Positions 55,234 to 63,977 of a DNA stretch of 64,000 nt are shown piece by piece. The notes beneath the pieces are model-generated. The model had not been told where the DNA came from. It ran no database searches and worked only from the letters and a program-made list of their open reading frames with translations. Source of the stretch: Arthrobacter sp. SLBN-100 (GTDB lineage Bacteria > Actinomycetota > Actinomycetes > Actinomycetales > Micrococcaceae); contig NZ_VFMY01000001.1 of assembly GCF_006715305.1 (NCBI RefSeq), positions 4,092,001 through 4,156,000 on the forward strand, read 5' to 3'. Numbering within the stretch: position 1 is the stretch's first letter; each line of letters starts with the position of its first letter. Made by a program: the position numbers and the translations under genes.

Positions 55234-55399
55234 GGGAACTGCGAGCGAACCATGTGAGGCAATGAGTCGCCAATTCAGGCTGCCTCGCTGCGTCGTCCTA
55301 GCTGGTGGGGCAGGAGCATCAGTCGTGCCCCACCAGCTTCACAGCCTGCTGGTTTAGTCCTACAGCGAGCGATTCTGGAATGGACTTTCCAGCAGGGAG

Positions 55400-55968
55400 G
55401 TGCCGACGAACTGCGACACTGGCATCGACGACGCCCTCGCCCTGGCCTACCTGCTCGCCTCGCCTCTTCCTTCCGTGGTGGGGATTGGGACGGTGAGCGG
55501 GAATGTGAGTGCCGCTGTTGGGGTCCGGAATACCCTCGACCTGCTTTCGTTGGCCGGGGCCGCTTCTGTGCCGGTGGCTGTTGGCGCCCATAACCCCCTT
55601 GTTGGGTCCTTTGGCGGCGGGTCGCCCTGGGTGCACGGGGAGAACGGTGTTGGCGAAGTTGTGTTGGCTCCTTCTGCTGCTTCTGGCCCTGCTCAGCCAT
55701 GCACGACCCTCTGGCGGCGGCGCTCGCCGTTGGTGCCGTTAAGCCTGCGCTGGCACCCGTGGTGCGTGCCGTCGTCGACACCTCCTCCGGGCCCGGCCGC
55801 GGCCAAACTGTATGTGACATGCGCGGGCTGTATGCGGGGTACCCTCCGGTGTCCGGCGCGCGCTGCCGCGTGGTGCTCTCGCTGGAGGAGGACTTCGCCC
55901 CGCACCTGATGAAGACGCTGCTGGCCCCGTCCCCGGCGGTTGAGCCCGTGCCCGCACCTGTTGGATAA
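55400..55968 (+). pseudogene. Nucleoside hydrolase remnant with internal deletion
   Basis: The first part reads NCDTGIDDALALAYLLASPL and VVGIGTVSGNVSAAVGVRNT, the calcium-binding DxDxxxDD region of ribonucleoside hydrolases, and ends near 55,680. A second frame from 55,699 gives MHDPLAAALAVGAVKPALAP and the usual C-terminus. About 110-130 residues between are deleted, and the start codon region is altered. Not functional. Confidence 0.85.
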
Positions 55969-56051
55969 GTCCAAAACTGCCAGTTCCGCCGGGACCGCGC
56001 CAGGGCCATGATTGGAAGTACAGAGCGCTGCGATTTGGATCGGAGGCTGCC

Positions 56052-56222
56052 ATGATCCAGGCCCTGCTGTGCAAGCTGAACATGCGGCACGAATGGCATC
56101 TTGAACATGCCGAGGACGGAAGCGTCTATAGACGCTGTCGCCGGTGTGGCAAGGACGACGACCAGCCCGGCGAAGGAAGAAGGGGCGACTTCAGCGCCTG
56201 GGTCGGGCCGACAGGCGGGTGA
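56052..56222 (+). CDS. Small cysteine-pair protein (56 aa)
   Basis: MIQALLCKLNMRHEWHLEHA, then GSVYRRCRRCGKDD, ending in WVGPTGG. Cys7, His13/His16/His19 and the CRRC pair could form a zinc site, as in other small treble-clef-like proteins. It starts with ATG after GGAGGCTGCC and a perfect terminator hairpin follows, so it is probably expressed. It is too short for standard gene finding. Function unknown. Confidence 0.75.
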   Translation: MIQALLCKLNMRHEWHLEHAEDGSVYRRCRRCGKDDDQPGEGRRGDFSAWVGPTGG

Positions 56223-56242
56223 CCTGACCAGACACAGAAAAC

Positions 56243-56276
56243 GCGGGACGACAGCACCGGAGTGCTGTCGTCCCGC
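56243..56276. terminator. Hairpin terminator after the 56-aa gene
   Basis: GCGGGACGACAGCAC (56243-56257) pairs perfectly with GTGCTGTCGTCCCGC (56262-56276) around CGGA. It lies between two convergent genes; the T-run is weak. Confidence 0.85.
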
Positions 56277-56363
56277 CGCTTCCGTTCCTGAGGGCCTCTA
56301 GTTTTGCGAGCCGATCACCGAGTATGCGATCACGGCGTCGAGATCAATTTTGCCGGGCCACGC

Positions 56364-57650
56364 TCACCCGCAGAGCGCAGAGGAAGCGCGGAACGCCGAA
56401 TACCGGGGATCATCACGTCCCACCAGCTGTCCCAGGGCTTTCACACCCTCCGCGTCCGCGCACCCCATATCCGTGGACAACCATCGGACCAGGAGGTTGG
56501 CATCCCCGCTCGACCTCACCGCCGAGCCAACCGCCAGCTCCAGCTGGTCCCGCAGCAGCTGCACGGCCAGGACGCCGGAGCGGCTGAGCAGGGGAGCGGT
56601 GTACGCCTCGAGCACCTCGGCCACGCGGCCTTCACGCAGCAGCCGCAGCACCCGCCCCGAGTCAGAGCACCCGGCCAAGCCTGCTGCCAGCCGGTAGGGG
56701 TTCGACTCCACGGCGTCGCCCAGCATGGAGCGGACCCGGAACATCTCGGTCCGGATGGCCTGCGGCGTGCCCGCATCCCCGTGCAGCTCATAGGCCAGCT
56801 CGTCGGCGCTCCATCCCTGCGACCGGGAGTCCAGCAGCGCCAGGATCTCCGCCCGGCGCAGCGTCAGCGGCACCCTGCTCCCGTCCGCGAACACCGCGGC
56901 GGGCCGGTCGCCGAGCAGCTCCAACGAGGAGACCGCAACACCAAGCGGGCGGACACTCCGCCTGGACGCACCCACGGAAGAAGACGCACTCAAGGAGGCG
57001 CCGCCGTCGGACGTTCCCAGCAGCGACTCCGCCACCCGCACCGCGCACCGCACCATTCGTAGCGTGTCCGCGCTGATGGTGTCCAGCGGTCCCGAAACAT
57101 CGAGCACGCCCAGCAGCTTGCCGGTGGCCGGGTCCGTGATGGGCGCCGCGGTGCAGGCCCACTCGTGGTGGGTGCGGACCAGGTGCTCGGCGGAGAACAG
57201 CTGCACCGGCCCACCGGTGACCAGCGCCTCGCTGATGGCGTTGGTGCCGATCCCGGCCTCGGACCAGTCCGCTCCCTCGGAGAACTCCAGCCGGTCGGCC
57301 CGCCGCAGCACCTCCCGGCTGCCCACCCGCCACAGAATCTCGCCGTTGGCGTCGGTGAGCACCAGAAGGTGCCGGCCGGAATTGGAATCGTCGGCCAGCA
57401 GGTCCTGCAGCGCCGGCATTACCCGCTGCAGCCGGTGCTCGCGCCGCAGCTGCAGCACATCGGACGGATCGTGCAGGTGCCGCGGGCTGTGCTGGTCCGG
57501 GCTGACGCCCAGCGCCATGGACCGGCGCCACGACTCCGCCAGACCGGTGGGGATCTCCGGGCGCGGAACACCGGAGATGACCAGCTCGTGCGCGCGGCGC
57601 AGGGCACGCGAGTACTTCGCCGGGTCCGAAAACCTCAGGCCGTAGTCCAA
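56364..57650 (-). CDS. GAF-domain transcriptional regulator (AcoR-like, without AAA domain)
   Basis: A 428-residue regulator. The N-terminal part (ESWRRSMALGVSPDQ) and GAF domain (EGADWSEAGIGTNAISEAL, HEWACTAAPITDPATGKLLG) are those of AcoR-type activators. The sigma-54 AAA domain is missing; a winged-helix-like C-terminus (PLTLRRAEILALLDSRSQGW) takes its place. Such regulators commonly control divergent monooxygenase or dehydrogenase genes in Actinobacteria. It is divergent from the flavin monooxygenase and probably activates it. Confidence 0.88.
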   Translation of the reverse strand: MDYGLRFSDPAKYSRALRRAHELVISGVPRPEIPTGLAESWRRSMALGVSPDQHSPRHLHDPSDVLQLRREHRLQRVMPALQDLLADDSNSGRHLLVLTDANGEILWRVGSREVLRRADRLEFSEGADWSEAGIGTNAISEALVTGGPVQLFSAEHLVRTHHEWACTAAPITDPATGKLLGVLDVSGPLDTISADTLRMVRCAVRVAESLLGTSDGGASLSASSSVGASRRSVRPLGVAVSSLELLGDRPAAVFADGSRVPLTLRRAEILALLDSRSQGWSADELAYELHGDAGTPQAIRTEMFRVRSMLGDAVESNPYRLAAGLAGCSDSGRVLRLLREGRVAEVLEAYTAPLLSRSGVLAVQLLRDQLELAVGSAVRSSGDANLLVRWLSTDMGCADAEGVKALGQLVGRDDPRYSAFRASSALCG

Positions 57651-57691
57651 AACAGAGTCCTCCTCACCGCCGGCGTCCTTGCCGGCAGTGC

Positions 57692-57719
57692 CCGTGTAAC
57701 GCCCTTGTTACCCCCACGG
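57692..57719. promoter_or_regulatory. Inverted repeat, probable operator of the GAF regulator
   Basis: GTAAC (57696-57700) and GTTAC (57707-57711) form an inverted repeat with a 6-bp spacer; it is enclosed by CCGTG/CACGG. It lies in the divergent region, about 115 bp before the monooxygenase start. Confidence 0.6.
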
Positions 57720-57729
57720 GGTTCCAATA

Positions 57730-57743
57730 GTGATGCAGCTCAC
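57730..57743. promoter_or_regulatory. CRP/GlxR-like site
   Basis: GTGATGCAGCTCAC has the GTGA-N6-TCAC core of cyclic-AMP receptor protein sites. It is centred about 88 bp upstream of the monooxygenase start codon, a common activator position. Confidence 0.55.
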
Positions 57744-57824
57744 GCCCGCCCCAGCATACCGCAGGGACCCCCGCGGGACGGAGCCGCCCGGACCACCTGA
57801 GGGACCGCACACAAAGGAGTGGAG

Positions 57825-59624
57825 ATGATCGAAACACCCACCGCTGACGCGCAGGCCTGGCTCGCCAGGCTGGACAGCGCGCTGCAGCGGCGCGACGTGG
57901 ACGCCGCGCTGGACCTCTTCGAGGACGACAGCTACTGGCGGGACTTCGTGGCGTTCACCTGGAACCTGAAAACGCTGGAAGGCAAGGCGGACATCCACGG
58001 GATGCTCCAGGCCACACTGGACCACGTGCAGCCCACAAACTGGGCGCTCGCGGAGGACGCCACCGGCAGCGCCGCCGCAGACGGAACTGTGGAAGCGTGG
58101 ATCACGTTCGAGACCGGCGCCGCCCGCGGCTACGGCCACCTCCGGCTGCGGAACGGCAAATGCTGGACGCTGCTCACCACCATGCAGGAGCTGAAAGGCT
58201 TCGAGGAGAAGAAGGGCGTGCGCCGCGAGAAGAGCGTGGCGCACGAGATCATCAAGGGCCGGCGCTCCTGGCTGGAACAGAAGGAGGAGCGCGAGGCGCG
58301 GCTCGGCTACGAGGAGCAGCCCTACACGGTGATCATCGGCGGCGGGCAGGGCGGCATCGGCCTCGCGGCCCGGCTGCGGCGCCTGGGCGTCCCCACCCTC
58401 GTGATCGAGAAGAATGAGAAGCCGGGCGACTCCTGGCGGAACCGCTACAAGTCCCTGCACCTGCACGACCCCGTCTGGTACGACCACCTGCCCTACCTGA
58501 AGTTCCCGGACGACTGGCCCGTCTTCGCCGCCAAGGACAAGATCGGCGACTGGCTGGAGCACTACACCCGGATCATGGAGCTGAACTACTGGGGCGGCAC
58601 CGAGTGCGTGGGAGCAGAGTACGACGACGGCACGCAGGAATGGGCGGTCAACGTGCTCCGCAACGGCGAACCGGTGACCCTCCGGCCCAAGCAGCTCGTC
58701 TTCGCTTTGGGCGTCTCCGGCTACCCCAACATCCCCGCGTTCGACGGCGCGCAGTCCTTCCTGGGGGAGCAGCGGCACTCCTCCCAGCACCCCGGCGGCG
58801 GGGACTGGACCGGGAAGAAGGCCGTGGTGATCGGCTCCAACAACTCCGCGCACGATATCTGCGCCGACCTCTGGGAGCACGGCGCCGACGTCACCATGGT
58901 GCAGCGCTCCTCCACCCACATCGCCCGCAGCGAGTCGCTGATGGACCTGGCGCTGGGGGACCTGTACTCGGAGAAGGCGCTGGCCAACGGCGTCACCACG
59001 GAGAAGGCCGACCTGCTCTTCGCGTCCCTGCCGTACCGGATCCTGCCTGAGGCGCAGGTGCCCGTGTACCAGGAGATGGCGAAGCGGGACGCCGAGTTTT
59101 ACTCGCAGCTGGAGGCCGCCGGGTTCGAGCTGGACTTCGGCGTGGACGGGTCCGGATTGTTCCTGAAGTACCTGCGGCGCGGCTCCGGCTACTACATCGA
59201 CGTCGGCGCGTCCCAGCTGATTATCGACGGCCGGGTGAAGCTGAAGTCCGGGCAGGTCGCCAAGATCACCGGCAACGCCGTGGTGATGGACGACGGCAGC
59301 GAGCTGGAGGCCGACCTGATTGTCTACGCCACCGGGTACGGGTCCATGAACGGGTGGCTTGCGGACCTGGTGTCTCCCGAAATCGCGGACCGCGTGGGCA
59401 AGTGCTGGGGCTACGGCTCAGACACGCCAAAAGACCCTGGCCCGTGGGAGGGGGAGCTGCGCAATATGTGGAAACCAACCAACGTCCCCAACCTCTGGAT
59501 CCATGGCGGCAACCTGCACCAGAGCCGGCACTACTCCTCCTACCTGGCGCTGCAGCTCAAGGCCCGGATGGAGGGGCTGGAGACGCCGGTGTACGAACTG
59601 CAGCCCAGCCACTACACCCGCTGA
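57825..59624 (+). CDS. Flavin-containing monooxygenase (Baeyer-Villiger-like) with NTF2-like N-terminus
   Basis: A 599-residue enzyme. The first 130 residues look like an NTF2-like fold (ALQRRDVDAALDLFEDDSYW). Then come an FAD-binding motif VIIGGGQGGIGLAARL (about 169-184), GDSWRNRYKSLHLHDP, a second nucleotide motif VVIGSNNSAHDI for NADPH, and the late YATGYGS. FLGEQRHSSQH is a relaxed form of the monooxygenase signature FxGxxxH. The ATG at 57825 follows AAAGGAG. It oxygenates an unknown ketone, amine or sulfide. Confidence 0.9.
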   Translation: MIETPTADAQAWLARLDSALQRRDVDAALDLFEDDSYWRDFVAFTWNLKTLEGKADIHGMLQATLDHVQPTNWALAEDATGSAAADGTVEAWITFETGAARGYGHLRLRNGKCWTLLTTMQELKGFEEKKGVRREKSVAHEIIKGRRSWLEQKEEREARLGYEEQPYTVIIGGGQGGIGLAARLRRLGVPTLVIEKNEKPGDSWRNRYKSLHLHDPVWYDHLPYLKFPDDWPVFAAKDKIGDWLEHYTRIMELNYWGGTECVGAEYDDGTQEWAVNVLRNGEPVTLRPKQLVFALGVSGYPNIPAFDGAQSFLGEQRHSSQHPGGGDWTGKKAVVIGSNNSAHDICADLWEHGADVTMVQRSSTHIARSESLMDLALGDLYSEKALANGVTTEKADLLFASLPYRILPEAQVPVYQEMAKRDAEFYSQLEAAGFELDFGVDGSGLFLKYLRRGSGYYIDVGASQLIIDGRVKLKSGQVAKITGNAVVMDDGSELEADLIVYATGYGSMNGWLADLVSPEIADRVGKCWGYGSDTPKDPGPWEGELRNMWKPTNVPNLWIHGGNLHQSRHYSSYLALQLKARMEGLETPVYELQPSHYTR

Positions 59625-59628
59625 GCCT

Positions 59629-59696
59629 GGTGGTTGAGCCTGTCGGAGCCCGCGAACCACGGTGGTTGAGCCTGCCGGAACCCGACGGGCTCAACC
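59629..59696. repeat. GGTGGTTGAGCCTG intergenic repeats
   Basis: Two direct copies of a 22-bp unit (59629-59650 and 59661-59682, starting GGTGGTTGAGCCTG) and one inverted half copy (GACGGGCTCAACC, 59684-59696) that can form a stem with the second. This resembles a dispersed intergenic element of Arthrobacter and relatives. It may act as the terminator of the monooxygenase gene. Confidence 0.75.
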
Positions 59697-59784
59697 GCCG
59701 GCAGGCCGCCGTCGTCCCTTCCGACGCTCTCTCAGTTAATGCGCCTTTTCCTCAGACGCTCTCTCACTTTCCTGCCCCATTCCT

Positions 59785-60423
59785 TCAGCTGGCGCTTGGG
59801 GCAGGAAGGGCTGCAAGCCTGCGGCCGCCGCCTGACAGCATGAAGTAGCCCGCCGTCACCATGGCGAGCCCAAAGGGCATGGCCAGCAGGACTGCGGGGG
59901 TTTGCTCATTGGCGGCCAGTAAGGCGACAGCGCTGACCACGAAGAAGATCCCGAGCCAACGCGGAAAAATGCCCGAACGGAGAATAAGGAGTCCGATCAT
60001 CAGGAAGCCTGCGATGACGCCCAGCAGTCCGGGAATGACGAAGAAGGGCATCCCGGGGAAGTCGCCGGCGAAGAATCCGCTTTGGATGATCTCGCCGGCA
60101 AACAGCAGGATGAAGCCGGCCGCGGCTGTGATCAGGCCGGCGTTCGCGAGCTTCCGGTGTTGGCCGGACCGCCTTGCAAGCAGCGTCATTCCGGCGATAC
60201 CTACCAGTGTGAGGAGGGAAGCGGCAGAGCCAGCCACAGGCACGATACCGATGGCTGAACGCAGCGCCGCCGTCGGGCAGTCCATGCCGATACAGCCAAT
60301 GGGCTGCAGGTTATGCAGGAAGGAAGCGAAGGCACCAAGCGCTCCGCCGAGCATGGCTGCCGCGCCGGCCCACTTGGGGAACTGCCCTGTCCAGAACGCG
60401 TGGTCGAAACTTTCCTGGGCCAT
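59785..60423 (-). CDS. Multi-TM membrane protein of unknown function
   Basis: A 212-residue protein with six or seven hydrophobic segments (AGAAAMLGGALGAFASFLHN, IPGLLGVIAGFLMIGLLILR and others) and a cysteine pair in the first loop (IGCIGMDC). No catalytic motif. The ATG at 60423 is preferred to the GTG just before it. It is divergent from the dehydrogenase. Confidence 0.82.
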   Translation of the reverse strand: MAQESFDHAFWTGQFPKWAGAAAMLGGALGAFASFLHNLQPIGCIGMDCPTAALRSAIGIVPVAGSAASLLTLVGIAGMTLLARRSGQHRKLANAGLITAAAGFILLFAGEIIQSGFFAGDFPGMPFFVIPGLLGVIAGFLMIGLLILRSGIFPRWLGIFFVVSAVALLAANEQTPAVLLAMPFGLAMVTAGYFMLSGGGRRLAALPAPSAS

Positions 60424-60504
60424 CACGGACTCCTAACTCTCGGGAGACCGCCGGTAAGTCCTCTCATGCTGGACCTGGCCCGCGTGGCGGTCAAGAGTTG
60501 GCTT

Positions 60505-60551
60505 GTATGACCGGAGTCCTAGCGTCCGGTGGTCAAAAGTCCCTACCGGAC
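60505..60551. promoter_or_regulatory. Possible DosR-like boxes / inverted repeat upstream of the dehydrogenase
   Basis: GGTCAAAAGTCCCT (60531-60544; reverse AGGGACTTTTGACC) resembles half-degenerate DosR boxes (GGGACTNNNGTCCC). A weaker copy, GACCGGAGTCCTAG, lies upstream. GTCCGGT/ACCGGAC (60524-60530 and 60545-60551) also forms an inverted repeat. Which of these, if any, is functional cannot be decided here. Confidence 0.35.
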
Positions 60552-60649
60552 GTACGGGTCCGGTGCGAGGATGCTCGCGTGCGGCCGGGTGGAGCGTGGA
60601 GACCCGGGACTTGGCAAAACATCACGTACACAGAAAGGAAGAATCCATC

Positions 60650-61705
60650 ATGAAGGCAGCACGTTTCCACGCCCGCAAGGACATCCGCATCGATGACATC
60701 CCGGAGCCGGAACTCCGTGCCGGGGCGGTGAAGATAGACGTCGCGTGGTGCGGCATCTGCGGCACGGACCTGCACGAGTACCTGGAAGGGCCCATCTTCT
60801 GCCCCGCACCGGGCCATCCGCACCCGCTCTCGCACGAGGAATCCCCGGTGACCCTGGGGCACGAATTCTCCGGGACTGTGTCTGAAGTGGGCGAAGGGGT
60901 GGCAGGCCTGGCGAAGGGGGACAACGTCGTCGTCGAACCCTATTTTGTGGACGGCGACTGCGACATGTGCCAGGCGGGCAGCTACCACCTGTGCCGGCAG
61001 ATGGGCTTCATCGGGCTGTCCGGCGGCGGGGGAGGGCTGAGCGAGAAGATCGTGGTGGACGCGCGGTGGGTGCATCCCATCGGGGACATTCCGCTGGATG
61101 AGGCGGCGCTGATCGAGCCGCTGTCCGTGGCGCACCACGCGGTGGCGCGCAGCGGCGTGAAGGCGGGCGACACGGCGCTGGTGGGCGGGTCCGGACCGAT
61201 CGGGCTGCTCACCGCCGCGGTCCTCAAGGGGATGGGGGTGACCACGATCATCAGCGAGCTCACCCAGGCGCGGAAGGAGAAGGCCACCTCGAGCGGTGTG
61301 GCGGACCATGTGCTGGACCCGAGCAAGGAGGATGTCCCTGCGCGGGTGCGGGAACTCACCGGCGGGACGGGGGCCGACGTTGCGTTCGAATGCGCCGGCG
61401 TGAATGCGGTGCTGGACACCATGCTCGACGCCGTCCGGCCCGGCGCCGTGGTGGTTAACGTGTCCATCTGGGGCGCCCCGGCCACCGTGGACATGCAGAA
61501 GCTGGTGCTCAAGGAGATCGACCTGCGCGGCACCATCGCCTACGTCCGCGACCACCCCGCCGTGATCAAAATGGTGCAGGAGGGCAAGGTGGACCTGAAG
61601 CCGTTCATCACCGGCCGGATCGCGCTGGAGGACCTGGTGGAGCAGGGCTTCGACACCCTCATCAACCACAAGGACACGGCGGTGAAGGTGCTGGTGCACC
61701 CGTAG
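60650..61705 (+). CDS. Zinc-dependent alcohol / 2,3-butanediol dehydrogenase
   Basis: A 351-residue medium-chain dehydrogenase. Catalytic zinc ligands: CGICGTDLHEYLEG (Cys) and LGHEFSG (His-Glu). The structural-zinc region is DCDMCQAGSYHLC. The Rossmann fold reads ALVGGSGPIGLL. The insertion GPIFCPAPGHPHPLSHEE is typical of (R,R)-butanediol dehydrogenases, which interconvert acetoin and 2,3-butanediol with NAD. The ATG follows AGAAAGGAAG. Confidence 0.93.
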   Translation: MKAARFHARKDIRIDDIPEPELRAGAVKIDVAWCGICGTDLHEYLEGPIFCPAPGHPHPLSHEESPVTLGHEFSGTVSEVGEGVAGLAKGDNVVVEPYFVDGDCDMCQAGSYHLCRQMGFIGLSGGGGGLSEKIVVDARWVHPIGDIPLDEAALIEPLSVAHHAVARSGVKAGDTALVGGSGPIGLLTAAVLKGMGVTTIISELTQARKEKATSSGVADHVLDPSKEDVPARVRELTGGTGADVAFECAGVNAVLDTMLDAVRPGAVVVNVSIWGAPATVDMQKLVLKEIDLRGTIAYVRDHPAVIKMVQEGKVDLKPFITGRIALEDLVEQGFDTLINHKDTAVKVLVHP

Positions 61706-61845
61706 GGGATGGAGGCCAGCCGCAGGTCATGGAAGCGGGGGTTCAGTCGCTGCAATCTGCAGAAGTATATTCATTTTTGCCGGCTTTATCTGAAGCTAAT
61801 AAAGCTCCCTAAAGCTTGTAAGAGTTGAGCATAAGACTTTGCGTC

Positions 61846-62405
61846 CCCCGCCAGTTCTGGGGCTTTTCAAGTTCCCAAAAATCAGTTCGCTGGACGAGGC
61901 AGACGCAAGAAAGGCGCTCGCCGAGCCAGCTCATCTTGAGGGCGTAAAGTTCAACGATGATGCGCTGGACCGGGCTTTCGAGCTGACCGAAGGCTACCCA
62001 TATTTCGTGCAAGAGCTTGGGTACCAGGTGTGGGCAGTGGCCGAGGGCGAGGTCATCACGCTTGAGGACGTAGACGATGCAAAAGACGCTTACGAGGCGA
62101 AGCTCGACTCGTCCTTCTTCCGGGTCCGTTTGGACAGGGCCACACAGTTACAGATTGCATGCATGCGCGCCATGGCACAGCTTGGTCCGGAGTCACAAAA
62201 AGCCGCGGATGTGGCCGCTGTCATGGGGCGCGAGTCCACGCAGTTGGCTCCTACCAGGTCCGAGCTCATCAACATGGGGCTGCTTTACACGCCCTCCCAT
62301 GGCTACGCGGGATTCACAGTGCCTCACTTTGACCGCTTCATGCTCCGAGCGGTACCCGAATTAGACGTACCTCCTGTCCAGAAGAGGCGCTCACGGGGTA
62401 AGACG
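61846..62405 (+). pseudogene. C-terminal fragment of an AAA ATPase (ORC/Cdc6-like)
   Basis: About 185 residues: ISSLDEADARKALAEPAHLE, DRAFELTEGYPYFVQELGYQ, then a winged-helix part (QLQIACMRAMAQLGPESQKA). These form the lid and C-terminal wHTH of AAA_16-type ATPases. The N-terminal P-loop half is missing and there is no start with a ribosome site; about 100 bp of low-GC sequence (61740-61840) precedes it. The frame continues to 62585 as unrelated sequence. Confidence 0.8.
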
Positions 62406-62594
62406 TATGAGGCAACGGGTGGCCGGCAACAAAAGCAGACCACTCGCCGTCGTCATGGGGTCAGTGTGCAGCTCAACGTCCCGGCAGGTGCTGGAACTCA
62501 CTGGCGGTACCGGGGCGGAGCCCAACGGCGGGAGGCAAGTTCCGCCGTCGTCCTTCCCTTCCTTCGTGCTGGAGCGCCGTTGTAGTGTCATGGC

Positions 62595-63482
62595 GTGATC
62601 GTCCCCGATATTCCCCAGAACGCCGTGGCGGTTGCGGATCACTATGACGAGCTCGATCCGATTTATCGTCGGGTGTGGGGCGAGCATGTCCATCACGGGC
62701 TCTGGGCGACGGGCCGCGAGACACCCGCCGAGGCCGTCGAGGCGCTGGTGGACATGGTGGGCGATCGGCTGGGCCTGATGCCCGGCGAGGCGTGCGTCGA
62801 CGTTGGCTGCGGCTACGGCTCCACCGCAAGGCGGCTCGCGGTGACGTGCAGCGTCAGCGTCACCGGCTTCACGCTTTCCGCCGAGCAGGCCCACTACGCC
62901 GCCGCGCATCCCGTACCCGACGTGGACATCCATGTCCGCGACTGGCTCGCCAACGGGCTGCCCGATGCCTCGGCCAATGCGGCATGGGCGATCGAGTCCA
63001 GCGAGCACATGGTCGATAAGCCCAGGTTCTTCGTCGAGGCGCATCGCGTGCTGTCGCCCGGCGGCCGATTCGTCGTCTGTGCGTGGCTCGCCGAGACCGA
63101 TGCCAGCGGTTGGAAGGTTCGCCACCTGCTCGAGCCGATCTGCCGCGAAGGGCGCCTGCCCTCGATGGGCACGCGCGAGGAGTATGAGGCGATGGCCATG
63201 GCGGCGGGCTTTGCGATCACCGGCTATGAGGATGTCAGCCGCCGCGTCGCCCGCACCTGGCCGATCTGCGCCGGCCGGCTCGTGAAGGCCTTGCTCGTCG
63301 ATCCCGAGACGCGTCGCCTCGCCCTTGGTGGACGCAATCGCATCTCCGTTCTCAGCATTCCCCGCCTGATCCTGGCCTACCGCACCGGTGCGATGCGCTA
63401 CGGGATATTCACGCTGTCGAAGGCCGGGGAGAACGGGGAGCTACGCGAGTCCGGCAAACCAGCGCAGCAGAAGCCGGCCTGA
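62595..63482 (+). CDS. Class I SAM-dependent methyltransferase
   Basis: A 295-residue methyltransferase. Motif I is CVDVGCGYGSTARRLA, with SHEM-like SSEHMVDKPRF and RVLSPGGRFVVCAWL further on; the layout resembles gamma-tocopherol and sterol-type C- or O-methyltransferases. The GTG start has no clear ribosome site. Codon choice (many TCG, ATC, GAG, TAT) and protein sequence look alphaproteobacterial, which suggests acquisition by transfer. Substrate unknown. Confidence 0.85.
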   Translation: MIVPDIPQNAVAVADHYDELDPIYRRVWGEHVHHGLWATGRETPAEAVEALVDMVGDRLGLMPGEACVDVGCGYGSTARRLAVTCSVSVTGFTLSAEQAHYAAAHPVPDVDIHVRDWLANGLPDASANAAWAIESSEHMVDKPRFFVEAHRVLSPGGRFVVCAWLAETDASGWKVRHLLEPICREGRLPSMGTREEYEAMAMAAGFAITGYEDVSRRVARTWPICAGRLVKALLVDPETRRLALGGRNRISVLSIPRLILAYRTGAMRYGIFTLSKAGENGELRESGKPAQQKPA

Positions 63483-63563
63483 TCGCAGGCACCGCTCAAA
63501 CGCCTTAGGCTTGCCGGAGCAACGGTCCGGCCGCAAGGCACATCCGGCGGCGGCGCACTGCCC

Positions 63564-63977
63564 TCAGGGGAGCGGCTGCCGTTCGCCCACGCTGAGGGAG
63601 GACGACGGCGGCAGGTAGTCACGCCGTCGTCGTTCCATCCGGCGCTGCTGGCCCGGTGACGGGACCCTGGCCCGCTTGGCACGGTTGCACCCGGCGCAGG
63701 CCGCCACGAAGTTCTGCAGACTGGTGGACCCGCCCTTGGACCATGGATAAAAGTGGTCGCCGTGTTCGGCGGGGCGGCCGCAGCGCCGGCCGAATCCGGC
63801 TTCCAACTCGCACCGGCCGCCGGCCCGGGCCATCCCTTCGCGGCGCTGCTGGCGGGTGAAACGGCGCAACGGGTCCCTGCGCCGGACGTCCAGGCTGGTG
63901 ACGACGGCGGCGGCAATGCCCAGCACGGCGGCGGCCACGCCGGGGAGCGCAACCGCGGCGAAGACGCCCTCGACCAT
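63564..63977 (-). CDS. HNH endonuclease-like protein with membrane helix
   Basis: A 137-residue protein. One hydrophobic helix (VALPGVAAAVLGIAAAVVTS) is followed by a basic region and an HNH-type core: CELEAGFGRRCGRPAEHGDH, FYPWSKGGSTSLQNFVAACA, GCNRAKRARVPS, with CxnC pairs that bind zinc. The start could lie further upstream beyond the window, since the frame stays open to the edge. A membrane-linked HNH protein of unknown role. Confidence 0.8.
   Translation of the reverse strand: MVEGVFAAVALPGVAAAVLGIAAAVVTSLDVRRRDPLRRFTRQQRREGMARAGGRCELEAGFGRRCGRPAEHGDHFYPWSKGGSTSLQNFVAACAGCNRAKRARVPSPGQQRRMERRRRDYLPPSSSLSVGERQPLP

Noticed and set aside
55275..56108. 277-residue minus-strand frame
   Set aside because: Antisense to the nucleoside hydrolase remnant, with low-complexity Arg/Ser/Gln composition.
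61839..62585. Complete 248-residue ATPase
   Set aside because: It has no P-loop, begins in the lid domain, and its end is unrelated Arg/Gly-rich sequence.
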